DNA from: Paracraurococcus sp042666655
GTDB lineage: Bacteria > Pseudomonadota > Alphaproteobacteria > Acetobacterales > Acetobacteraceae
Reading direction: 5' to 3'
Length of the DNA: 64,000 nucleotides
NCBI RefSeq assembly: GCF_042666655.1
Contig: NZ_JBHTDE010000011.1
Location: forward strand, 1 to 64,000
A program made the translations under genes and the position numbers. Below are positions 31,386 through 41,079 of this stretch, one piece after another (within the stretch, counting starts at the first letter, position 1; each line of letters opens with the position of its first letter). The notes beneath the pieces are model-generated. The model saw only the letters and a list, made by a program, of their open reading frames with translations, was not told the DNA's origin and made no database searches.

Positions 31386-32851
31386 CGCGGCCGCGTTCCC
31401 TCCGCCTCCGGCTGTTCCTCGCCGGGCTCGCCTCCGTCGTGGTCGCCCTCGCCGCGGCGATGGCGGGGCTGTCGCTGCTGTTCGAGCGCCACGCCGAGCG
31501 CCAGCTCGCGCGCGAGCTGGCGGCGGTGACTGAAGGGCTGGCCGCGCAGCTCGACCTTGCCAGTCCGGGCGGCGCCTGGGTGCTCGCGGCCCCCCCGGGC
31601 GACCCGCGCTACGACCGGCCGCTATCGGGCTTCTACTGGCAGGTCTCGCGCCTGGAGGACGCTGCGCCGGTGCTGCAGTCGCGCTCGCTCTGGGATGCGA
31701 CCCTTGCCCTCCCGCCTGCGGCGGGCACGGAGGGCGCGCTGGTGCAGCTCGTGGACCCGGGCGGGGCGCTGCTGCTGGCAGTGCGCCGCGACGTCATCAT
31801 GCCTGCGCGGCTCGGGGACGAGCGGCTCGTCATCCTGGCCGCCCGCGATGCCGCGGAGTTGGCCGAGGCCGGCGCGGGCTTCCGGCGCGACCTCCTGCCG
31901 TTCCTCACCGTCATCGCGGCGCTATTGCTCGCCGCCTTCGCGACGCAACTCGCCGTGGGCCTGGCGCCGCTCGGCGCCGTGCGGCAGCGCCTCGCGGCGA
32001 TCCGGTCGGGGCGCGAGGCGCGGCTTGGCGAGGCGGGCTTCCCGACCGAGATCCTGCCGCTGGCGCGCGAACTGGACGAGCTGCTCGCGCACCGCGAGCG
32101 CGACATCACCGCGGCGCGCGCCCGCGCTGGGGACCTCGCCCATGGCCTGAAAACGCCGATCCAAGTCCTGCTCGCCGAGGCCGGGCGCCTGGAGATAGCG
32201 GGGCAGGTGGAGGCGGCCGCGGCGGTCGGAGACGCGGCGGAGGCGATGCGCCGCCACGTCGAGCGTGAGCTCGCCCGGGCCCGCCGCGCGGGCCGCGCTC
32301 CGGGCGAGCGCGCCGAGCCGCGGCGTGTCGCGGAGCGCCTTGTCACCGTCCTCTCCCGTACGGCAGTGGGCGCGCGGCTCCGCTGGGAGGTCGGCGGCCC
32401 GCCTGGGGCTGCCGCGGCGATTCACGAGGACGACCTGGCCGAGGCGCTCGGCGCGCTGATGGAGAATGCCGCCCGCTTCGCCGCGTCCGCGGTGCGGGTG
32501 GAGGTGTGGGAAGAAGGCGCCGCGGTTGCGGTCGCCGTAATGGACGACGGCCCGGGGCTTGCCGCCACCGACCACGCGGAGGCGCTGCGGCGCGGCGGGC
32601 GGCTCGACGAGGCCGGCCCCGGCACGGGCCTCGGCCTGCCGATCGCGCGCGAGATCGTCGAGGGGGCAGGCGGGTCGCTGCGCCTCGGACCGACAGTTCC
32701 CGGCGCGATGACGGTCGCGCTGGTTCTGCCCGTCGCCATCATCCGGGTTGCGGGAAGCGGGCGCGTTGACGGGACGCTGACGCCGGACGCGGGGCGCGCG
32801 TCAGCAGTGGCCGGGCAGGATCGGCGAACGCAACAGGGTACCCCGCCATGA
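31382..32851 (+). CDS. Sensor histidine kinase, partner of the upstream regulator
   Basis: This 489-residue protein begins with TTG overlapping the regulator stop. Membrane helix 1 is at about 8-33, the periplasmic sensor at 34-160, and helix 2 at about 170-192 (FLTVIAALLLAAFATQLAVG). The HisKA motif is DLAHGLKTPIQVLL (phospho-His at about 257). ATPase boxes are ALGALMENAARFA (N), MDDGPGLAA (G1) and GTGLGLPIAREI (G2). The organisation is QseC/PhoQ-like. The last 35 residues after LVLPVAII are atypical and encode a GCTGACGC/GCGTCAGC pair in the DNA; an IS3 end lies about 40 bases past the stop, so the original C-terminus may have been replaced. Confidence 0.92.
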   Translation: MTRPRSLRLRLFLAGLASVVVALAAAMAGLSLLFERHAERQLARELAAVTEGLAAQLDLASPGGAWVLAAPPGDPRYDRPLSGFYWQVSRLEDAAPVLQSRSLWDATLALPPAAGTEGALVQLVDPGGALLLAVRRDVIMPARLGDERLVILAARDAAELAEAGAGFRRDLLPFLTVIAALLLAAFATQLAVGLAPLGAVRQRLAAIRSGREARLGEAGFPTEILPLARELDELLAHRERDITAARARAGDLAHGLKTPIQVLLAEAGRLEIAGQVEAAAAVGDAAEAMRRHVERELARARRAGRAPGERAEPRRVAERLVTVLSRTAVGARLRWEVGGPPGAAAAIHEDDLAEALGALMENAARFAASAVRVEVWEEGAAVAVAVMDDGPGLAATDHAEALRRGGRLDEAGPGTGLGLPIAREIVEGAGGSLRLGPTVPGAMTVALVLPVAIIRVAGSGRVDGTLTPDAGRASAVAGQDRRTQQGTPP

Positions 32852-32958
32852 CGACCGACAACCGCCACGACGCGCCGACGCTCCAGCTGCACTGAGGTTG
32901 TCCCGGGATTTCGGACAGGCGGGTCGGCTCGGTTCGCCTGCGAGAAGGATGGACCGGG

Positions 32959-34127
32959 GTGACGGGCAAGCGGACGCGGTATTCGGCGGAGGCCAAGGCC
33001 AAGGCCAAGGCCAAGGCCAAGGCGAAACTGGTGCTGGAGGCGCTGCGGGGTAAGCTGACGACGGCGCAGCTGGCGGCCAAGCGCGGCATTCACCAGACGA
33101 TGGTGGGCGAGTGGACGCGGCAGGCCATGGAGGGCTTGGCGGCCGTGTTTTCCGGCAAGGCGGCGGCGCAGGAGAGCGCCAAGGCGGCCGAGGCGGATAC
33201 CGAGAAGCTGCAGGCGAAGATCGGGCAGCTGCTGGTGGATCGGGATTTTTTTGGCGAAAGCCTCCGGTCGATGAGCCTAAAGCGGCGCCGCCAGATGATC
33301 GAGCCGGAGCCACCGCAGTTGTCGGTGGTGCGGCAGTGCGAGTTGGTCTCGATCAGCCTGTCGGGGGTCTACCACCGACCGGCAGGCGAGACGGCGCTGA
33401 ACCTCGAGTTGATGCGGCTGATCGACGCGCAGTTCCTGGAGACGCCCTGGTGCGGCTCGCGGCAGGTGGCGCGGCATCTGCGGCGCCAGGGCTACGTGGT
33501 CGGTCGCAAGCGCATCCGGCGACTGATGGCGAAGAATGGGCTGGCACCGATCTACCAAAGGCCACGGACGACGGTGCCGAACCCCGAACACCGCGTGTTT
33601 CCCTACCAGCTGCGGGATCTGGTGATTGACCGCCCCAGCCAGGTCTGGTGCACCGACATTAGCTACCTGCCGATGCGGCGCGACGTCCGCTACCTAGTCG
33701 CGGTGATGGACTGGGCGCCGCGCAAGGTACTGGCCTGGCGGATGTCGAACATTATGGAGAGGGAGTTTTCTGCCTGAAGGTGCCGGAGGAGGCCTTGGCG
33801 CGGTTCGGGCGGCCGGAGATCTTCAATACCGACCAGGGCAGCCAGTTCACCTCGCCGCGGTTCCCGGGCTTGCTGCAGCAGGCCGGGGTGCGCATCTCGA
33901 TGGACGGCCGCGGCCGCTGGATGGACAACGTGTTCATTGAGCGGCTGTGGCGCAGCCTGAAGTACGAGTGCGTCTGCCTGCATGCCTTCGAGACCGGCCC
34001 GGAACTGCGGACCGGGCTGTCGAAGTGGATCGGCTACTACGATGCCGGACGCTCACACAGCGCTCGCCCGCTTCGATGGCGCATCCCGCCCCAGGAGGCG
34101 GAACCCGAAACGCGAAAAGCCCCATGA
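32959..34127 (+). pseudogene. IS3 family transposase (OrfA-OrfB fused), frameshifted
   Basis: The first frame (from GTG 32959) encodes an OrfA-like HTH (LTTAQLAAKRGIHQTMVGEW), a leucine-zipper region, and OrfB from MIEPEPPQLSVVRQCELVSI to the first DDE Asp in VWCTDISYLPM. At about 33767 the frame is lost (FSA-stop where relatives read DFC-VEALEEAL), and the rest continues in another frame: IFNTDQGSQFTSPRF (second Asp), WMDNVFIERLWRSLKYECV (Glu). The end after YYDAGRSHSA is again out of frame and truncated. The left end is likely near 32890 (TGAGGTTGTCCCGGGATT); no matching right end is found. (GCCAAG)5 expands the N-terminus. Confidence 0.9.
32992..33021 (+). repeat. Hexanucleotide microsatellite (GCCAAG)5 in the IS3 OrfA region
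   Basis: Five perfect GCCAAG units encode alternating Ala-Lys where related OrfA proteins read SAEFKAKV, so the tract is an in-frame expansion. Same unit length, count and nearly the same unit as the repeat in the recombinase gene at 13050. Confidence 0.8.
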
Positions 34128-34163
34128 ACTCGGGGTGAGATCATGAGGCTCTTGCCCGCCCTC
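34107..34163 (-). terminator. Hairpin terminator repeat, copy A
   Basis: On the reverse strand, AGCCTCATGATCTCACC pairs imperfectly with GAGTTCATGGGGCT and is followed by TTTTCGCGTTT. About 57 bases match copy B (36073-36129) in the same orientation. It lies downstream of the SDR remnant and cuts into the tail of the IS3 relic. Confidence 0.6.
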
Positions 34164-34353
34164 CGGTTGCGAGGAGGAGGCCAGTCCGGCGTGTCGCCGC
34201 TCTCTGCCTCCGCCGCGGCCTCGATATCGGCGGCCGTGTGCGCGGCGATGGTCAGGCTGATGCCCTCCCTGGCCAAGGCGGCGGCGCAAGCCTTGCCGAG
34301 GCCCTTGCTCGCGGCGCAAACGTCGCGTGCCGGCCGGCTATGCCGAGATCCAT
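34147..34353 (-). pseudogene. Short-chain dehydrogenase N-terminal fragment with a frameshift
   Basis: From ATG 34353 the reverse strand reads MDLGIAGRHAT, then after a one-base frame change CAASKGLGKACAAALAREGI, SLTIAAHTAADIEAAAEAE. This is the start of a Rossmann-fold SDR with the cofactor motif (A)ASKGLG. It ends after about 65 codons at the hairpin repeat; the YxxxK catalytic part is gone. It lies directly downstream of the ABC binding-protein gene on the same strand. Confidence 0.72.
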
Positions 34354-34411
34354 CCTGGTGCCTCCCTGGTCGGAAATGGTCCGGATCGCCCGGCCGCCGC
34401 GCGTTTCGCCA

Positions 34412-35995
34412 TCATGCGTCCCGCCGCACGTTGAGCGGCAGCGCGAGGCCGCGCCGCTCGACCCGCAGGCCTCGCCGATAGGCGCTGTCCACCTGATAGA
34501 GGCCGAGCGGCCAATAGGGCAGGTCGGCAAAGAACTGGGCCTGGATCCGCCGGCCGGTGCGCTCCTGCGCCGCCGGATCGGGCTCTTCCAGCCAGGTGTC
34601 GCGCAAGGCTTCCAGCGCCGGGCTGGACGGCCAGCCGAACCAGGCATCGCCACCGTTCGCCCGCAGCAGCGGATGGCCGCCTGGGTTGAGCAAGTCCTCC
34701 GCGCCGAACAGCACCACCACGGCATTCCAGCCGCCCTGCGCCGGCGGGTCCTTCCTTGCCCGGCGCTGCAGCATGGTGCCCCAGTCGGAGGTCGCGTCCT
34801 CCGGCGCGAAGCCGATCTTCTTCAGCAGATCGTCCGCCACCATGGTGAGCGCGCTGTTGGTCTGCTGGTCGGCCGGGTGCAGCATCACCACGCGGGCGCC
34901 GGCCTTGCCCGTCGCCGCCAGCGCCGCCCGGGCACGTCCGATGTCGCGCGGCGACGTCAGCACTGCCATCCCCTCGTCGGAGGCGAGCGTGCTGCCCGGC
35001 GGGAAGCAGCCGACGCCGTCGCGCCAGTTGTCGCGGTTGTCGCCGAACAGGACCGCCATGAAATCGGCCTGCGCCAGCGCCGGCAGCACGGCGCGGCGGA
35101 CCGCCGGGTCGTCGAAGGGTGGGTGCAGATGGTTCGGCCGCAGCATGGCGACGGTGCCGAGCGTCTCGATCCGGTCGATCACCACGTCGCGCCGCCGTGC
35201 CAGCAGCGGCCGCAGGTCAGGGGTGATGCGCTCCCACCAGTCGACCTCGCCCGCCTGCAGCGCCGCCGCGGCGGTCGCGGCATCGGGAATGATGCGCCAT
35301 TCCAGCCGTTCGAAGCCGGCGATCTTTGGCCCGGCGGTGACGCCGGGGGCGCCGACCGGGGTCGGGACGTAGCCGTCGTGGCGGCGGTAGACCACCTGTG
35401 CGCCGGCCCGGCGCTCCTCCGCCACGAAGCGGTAGGGGCCGGAGCCGACGATCTCGGTCAGGGGCGTCGTCGCGGGCAGCGCGGCGAACCGTTCCGGCAT
35501 GACGAAGCAGGGATAGGAGGACGACTTGCCGAGCGCGTCCAGCATGACGCCGAAGGGCCGCCGGAGGCGCAATTCGAAGCGCCGGTCGTCGAGCGCGTGG
35601 ATTTCCTCGAGCCGCGCCGCGAGCGTCTGGCCGTGCGTGTCGCGCGCCATCCAGCGGCGGATGGAGGCGACGGCGTCAGCGGCACGGATCGGCTCCCCGT
35701 CATGGAAGCGCGGGCCCTGCCGCAGGGTAAAGGTCCAGCGGCGGCCATCGTCCTCGACGACGTGGCCCTCGGCGAGCTGCGGCTGCGGGCGGAACCCGGT
35801 GTCGAGCCCGTAGAGCGTGTCCCAGCAGAGATGCGCATGGTTGCGCACCGCGTAGGAGGTGGTGGCGAGCGGATCGAGCACCGTGACATCGGCCTGCGGG
35901 ACCATGCGAAGCGTGCGCGCCGCGTCCCCCTGGGCAAGAGCGGGGGCGGCGAGGAGGCCGGCGGCGCCGGCGAGAAGACTGCGGCGGTGAGGCAT
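34412..35995 (-). CDS. ABC transporter substrate-binding protein, peptide/opine/nickel family (SBP family 5)
   Basis: This 527-residue periplasmic protein has the Tat-like signal MPHRRSLLAGAAGLLAAPAL (AQ). Family-5 features: TLRMVPQADVTVLDPLATTS, RPQPQLAEGHVVEDDGRRWT, FTLRQGPRFHDGEPIRAADA, VGSGPYRF, and the lobe-II segment WWERITPDLRPLL. Such proteins capture oligopeptides, glutathione or similar solutes for an ABC importer, whose permease and ATPase genes are not here. Start at 35995 is chosen at the Arg-rich signal; the open frame extends to 36091 through the hairpin repeat. It is flanked by the two hairpin repeats and by an SDR fragment, so only part of an operon has survived. Confidence 0.9.
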   Translation of the reverse strand: MPHRRSLLAGAAGLLAAPALAQGDAARTLRMVPQADVTVLDPLATTSYAVRNHAHLCWDTLYGLDTGFRPQPQLAEGHVVEDDGRRWTFTLRQGPRFHDGEPIRAADAVASIRRWMARDTHGQTLAARLEEIHALDDRRFELRLRRPFGVMLDALGKSSSYPCFVMPERFAALPATTPLTEIVGSGPYRFVAEERRAGAQVVYRRHDGYVPTPVGAPGVTAGPKIAGFERLEWRIIPDAATAAAALQAGEVDWWERITPDLRPLLARRRDVVIDRIETLGTVAMLRPNHLHPPFDDPAVRRAVLPALAQADFMAVLFGDNRDNWRDGVGCFPPGSTLASDEGMAVLTSPRDIGRARAALAATGKAGARVVMLHPADQQTNSALTMVADDLLKKIGFAPEDATSDWGTMLQRRARKDPPAQGGWNAVVVLFGAEDLLNPGGHPLLRANGGDAWFGWPSSPALEALRDTWLEEPDPAAQERTGRRIQAQFFADLPYWPLGLYQVDSAYRRGLRVERRGLALPLNVRRDA

Positions 35996-36072
35996 GGCGG
36001 CAGGGTGCCCTGGATCCGCTGGCCTGCCAACGCCGGATGAAGGCCAGGGTGAAGACGCTGAGTGAATGCCTG

Positions 36073-36129
36073 GAAACGCGAAAAGCCCCATGACCTCGGG
36101 CCGAGATCATGGGGCTGTTGCGTGCCCTC
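36073..36129 (-). terminator. Hairpin terminator repeat, copy B
   Basis: AGCCCCATGA...CTCGG-G-CCGAG...TCATGGGGCT forms a stem of about 15 bp with one mismatch and almost no loop. On the reverse strand it is followed by TTTTCGCGTTTCC, a good intrinsic terminator 26 bases downstream of the HNH remnant. It is a direct repeat of 34107-34163 (about 80 percent identical by eye). Confidence 0.75.
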
Positions 36130-36154
36130 GGGTCGGGAGGACAGAGGATGGCGG

Positions 36155-36488
36155 CTACGCCGGCATGTCGCCGGCGCGGGCCCGCTCCTGGCGGCGGTGC
36201 TCGAACACGGCGCCCTGGAAGGCGCGGAACTCGGGCATCCGCAGGAAGCGGACGAGATAGCCACCGTGGGTCGGCTCGGCATGGCAGTCCGCGCAGACCA
36301 GCCAGCCATTTCAGGCCGCGATGGAAGAAGTGGTCGTACTCGGCGCCGCGCACTGGCCGGCCGCGCTTGGTGAGGACGCGCGCCTGGCCGCAGCAGGGGC
36401 GCTGGCCCTCGAAGGGCTCGCCCGTCACCACCTCGAGGATGATGCCGCGGCTCAGCTTGGTGAACTCCAGCCGTTTGCCCAGCATCAC
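36155..36488 (-). pseudogene. HNH-type zinc-finger nuclease-like gene with a frameshift
   Basis: From ATG 36488 the reverse strand reads LSRGIILEVVTGEPFEGQRP, then VLTKRGRPVRGAEYDHFFHR, and after a small duplication (GGCTGGCT near 36313) continues in another frame VCADCHAEPTHGGYLVRFLR to a TAG at 36155-36157. The YDHFxxRG with a following CADCH resembles an HNH endonuclease core (His pair plus Cys ligands). The frame break makes the gene non-functional as written; a sequencing error is the alternative. Confidence 0.55.
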
Positions 36489-36489
36489 C

Positions 36490-37370
36490 TCCTGCCAGCT
36501 CTCGGTGCCCTACCTGGCGCGCATCGCCCGCCTCGCGCCGGCCGAGCGGGTGGAGGCGCCGATGGCCGACACCTGCACCCTGCCGGCGGCGCCGTGACCA
36601 GCCTCGCCGCCGCGCCCGCGGCCGATCGCGTCAGCCTCACCGGGCTGCTCGGCCCGCGCACCATGCGTTATGCGGCGGCGGCGCCCAACGGACTGCCCAT
36701 CGCCGGCCTGCAGGTCGAGGCGATGGGCCACGCCGAGCGTCCCGGCTCGCACGCGTCCACCGGCCCCTACGGCTTCGTCGCCCTGCCGCCCTGCGCTTGC
36801 CGGTCATTGATCCGCAGCGCCGCGTCCTGTCGGCTGCCTTCGCCGCCACGGTGCCCGACCGCCCGCCGATCCGCCGGGCGAGGCCGATGCCATCGACCCG
36901 GATGCCGCCGTCGCGCCCTTCGCCCGGCGCGGCTGCGCGCTGCGGGCCGCCGACGGTACGCCATCGCGCATCCGAACGCGGCACCGCCGGGCGGGAAGAA
37001 CCGCATGATCACCCGCGGCAGGGGCATGCGGAGCCTGTTGGCCGAGGCGCTGCGCGCGGCGCCGGTGCAGCTCACGCTGCGCGATGGGAGTGTGGTGACG
37101 TGCGGCAGCCTGGCCGAGCTCGCAGCCCGTGCGCCCGGCGCGCGGTCGCAGCCGGCCTGTCACGGTTCGGCGTCCGCGCCGGCCCTCTTCGCCGCCCCGA
37201 GCGAGCGCTACGCCATGGGCCAGGAGCAGCGCGAGCACAGCGCCGTCGAGGGCGTGGCGCCGAACCCCCCCTGGCGCCGCATCGAGGCTCCCTGGGCTCG
37301 GGCGGATGGGGCGAAAGGCATCGGCGGGCGGACACAGCGGCGCCGCGCCGGGACCGCGATGCGGGCGCCG
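36490..37370 (+). pseudogene. Degenerate plus-strand gene remnants of unknown function
   Basis: Several broken frames: a C-terminal piece LSVPYLARIARLAPAERVEA ending at 36597, overlapped by GTGA with a new frame at 36594 (DRVSLTGLLGPRTMRYAAAA, GSHASTGPYGFVALPP), then shifted pieces ALPVIDPQRRVLSAAFAATV and, from 37004, MITRGRGMRSLLAEALRAAP. They look like two consecutive genes of an operon after several frameshifts and deletions. The GPYGFVALPP segment is reminiscent of carboxypeptidase-regulatory-like beta domains, but I cannot name the family. Confidence 0.4.
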
Positions 37371-37373
37371 CGG

Positions 37374-38357
37374 CTACCTCCGCCGCTTCCACAGGGTCAG
37401 CGCCACCGCCGTCAGGGCCGCGGCGCCCACCGCCGGCACGGCGCTCTTGCGCTCGCGTTCGGCATGCGGCCGGTGCAGCCGGGGGTTCACCGGCTCGGCC
37501 GCCAGTGCCTCCTGCGCCTCGGCATTGCCCTGCATGCCGGCCCAGACCTTGGTGAATTCGGCGCCCAGCAGGAAGATCTGCGCGGAGTAGTAGATCCACA
37601 GCAGCACCGCCATCAGCGCGCCGGCCGCGCCATAGGTGCTGGCGATGCCGGTGGTGCCGATATAGAAGCCGATCAGCCACTTGCCGATGGTGAAGAGCAG
37701 CGCGGTCACCAGCGCGCCGACGCCGACGTCGCGCCAGCCGATATGCCGGTTGGGCAGCGCCTTGTAGACGATGGCGAAGATGCCCGCGGTGGTGACGAAG
37801 CTGACCGCGAAATTGATCTCCGATACCAGGGTATCGCTCTGCGGCACCAGTTCGGTCGCCCAGCTCGTCACCGCCGCCATCACCGCGGTCGCCACCAGGG
37901 AGGCCAGCAGCAGCACCCCGGTGCCGAGCACGAAGGCGATGCTGAGCAGCTTGTTGCGGGCCAGGTGGATCCAGTTGTCGCGTTCCGGCGGCGGGGCGCG
38001 CCAGATGACGTTCAGCGCCGTCTGGACCTCGGTGAAGACGCTGCTGGCGGTGAACAGCAGCACGGCGACGCCGATGCCGGCGGCGATCCGGCCGGATTGC
38101 TGGTCGGCGGCGCTGCGGATCAGGCCTTCCACCACCTGGGCGCCGGTCGGGCCCATCAGCACCTGCAGGTGGTGCGACACCGCGCCCTCGACCGCCTGGG
38201 CGCCGAAGAAGGCGCCGGCGATGGCGATGGCGATGACCAGCAGCGGGGCGACCGAGAAGAAGGAATAATAGGCGATGGCGGCGCCACGGCTCATCGCGTC
38301 GTCGGCGATGTAGCCTTCGACGCTGTGGCGGACCAGGAGCCATAGCCTCTGCAGCAT
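37374..38357 (-). CDS. YihY/virulence factor BrkB family membrane protein
   Basis: This 327-residue protein has six membrane helices after an N-terminal amphipathic segment. YihY features are clear: DDAMSRGAAIAYYSFFSVAP (residues 20-39), SSVFTEVQTALNVIWRAPPP, ALPNRHIGWRDVGVGALVTA, and YGAAGALMAVLLWIYYSAQI with GAEFTKVW. The C-terminal tail is polar and basic. The start at 38357 follows AGGAG; upstream sequence in frame is not protein-like. Function of the family is not settled (once proposed as RNase BN). Confidence 0.93.
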   Translation of the reverse strand: MLQRLWLLVRHSVEGYIADDAMSRGAAIAYYSFFSVAPLLVIAIAIAGAFFGAQAVEGAVSHHLQVLMGPTGAQVVEGLIRSAADQQSGRIAAGIGVAVLLFTASSVFTEVQTALNVIWRAPPPERDNWIHLARNKLLSIAFVLGTGVLLLASLVATAVMAAVTSWATELVPQSDTLVSEINFAVSFVTTAGIFAIVYKALPNRHIGWRDVGVGALVTALLFTIGKWLIGFYIGTTGIASTYGAAGALMAVLLWIYYSAQIFLLGAEFTKVWAGMQGNAEAQEALAAEPVNPRLHRPHAERERKSAVPAVGAAALTAVALTLWKRRR

Positions 38358-38525
38358 GCGTATCTTGCTCCTCAGCCGGTGGGCCGCACGCGGCGGTGAA
38401 CGGGCCGCACCGCGTCCTGGTTCCGCTCCGGCGGCTGGCGTCCGAGAATGAACGCGGCACCGCCGCAGCACGCTGTTTTCAGGACGGGTCCGCGCCTCCG
38501 GGCGCGTGCCCTCCCGCGATCCGCC

Positions 38526-40259
<1,734 letters not shown>

Positions 40260-40302
40260 CGGCCTTCTCCGCAGGTCAGGGGGCGGGACGAGGAGAGGCG
40301 GC

Positions 40303-40752
40303 TCAGCCGCGGCGCAGCGCGGCGTCGAGGGCGGCCAGCCAGGCCTCGACCCGCTTGCGGTTGACGCCCATGTCGGACCAGCCGAACAGGCTGCGGGAAT
40401 AGAGGAAGAGCCCGGCGCCCTGCGCCCCCGGCACGAGCTCGGCGACGATGATGTCCGGGTAGTTCATCAGCGCGGAGCGGGCGACCCATTGCGCCTGGCG
40501 CCTGGCCGGGAATTCGCCGTAGCGGGCGACGCGGTCCATCCCGTCCCCCAAGGCCCGCAGCACCGGCCAGGCGGTGGCAGCATCGACCGGCAGGGGCGGC
40601 GTGGTGACCTGGGCCTGCGGGTGGGCGCCGGCGGGGGCGGCCAGGCAGGCATTGGGCGAGGCGGGCAGCCGCAAGGTGGCGAAGTCGAGCGGCGTGGCCG
40701 GCGGCAGCCCACCTGCGCCGGAGCCGAATAGGGAGGCGATGGGGGCGCTCAT
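40303..40752 (-). CDS. DUF1499 family protein
   Basis: This 149-residue protein shows the DUF1499 pattern: SPNACLAAP early, AWPVLRALGDGMDRVARYGE, QWVARSALMNYPDIIVAELV, and the end SLFGWSDMGVNRKRVEAWLA. It has no signal peptide. Its start overlaps the stop of the DUF3253 gene (ATGA), so both are co-expressed. Function unknown. Confidence 0.85.
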   Translation of the reverse strand: MSAPIASLFGSGAGGLPPATPLDFATLRLPASPNACLAAPAGAHPQAQVTTPPLPVDAATAWPVLRALGDGMDRVARYGEFPARRQAQWVARSALMNYPDIIVAELVPGAQGAGLFLYSRSLFGWSDMGVNRKRVEAWLAALDAALRRG

Positions 40753-41021
40753 GCCTCGGTCTCCGGGACCCGGAGGCGGATGACGCCGCGCACCGCTTCG
40801 ACCGGCACCGGCTTGCCCTTGCGCAGGATCTCCAGCCGGCCTTCGCCGACCAGGGTGATGGCAGCCTGCCGCACCTTGCCCATCAGCGGCCGCCAGGCGG
40901 CCTCGTTGCCGCCGGCCAGGGCCCGGGCAACCTCGCTGGGGCAGATCGACTTGTCGGCGCCGCGGGCGCTGGCCTGGCGGAGGATTTCGGATGCGATGGC
41001 ATCGGGTTCGGGATTCGTCAT
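40749..41021 (-). CDS. DUF3253 family protein
   Basis: This 90-residue protein reads IASEILRQASARGADKSICP, SEVARALAGGNEAAWRPLMG, AAITLVGEGRLEILRKGKPV: the DUF3253 layout, a small winged-helix-like fold. The start at 41021 is chosen by family length; the frame continues upstream antisense to the amine-oxidase-like gene. Overlaps the DUF1499 gene by four bases. Confidence 0.85.
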   Translation of the reverse strand: MTNPEPDAIASEILRQASARGADKSICPSEVARALAGGNEAAWRPLMGKVRQAAITLVGEGRLEILRKGKPVPVEAVRGVIRLRVPETEA

Positions 41022-41079
41022 GGTGCGGCGAAGATAGGCCGGGCCGGCCCCGGCACCAGCCATGTTTCGTAACCCCGGA

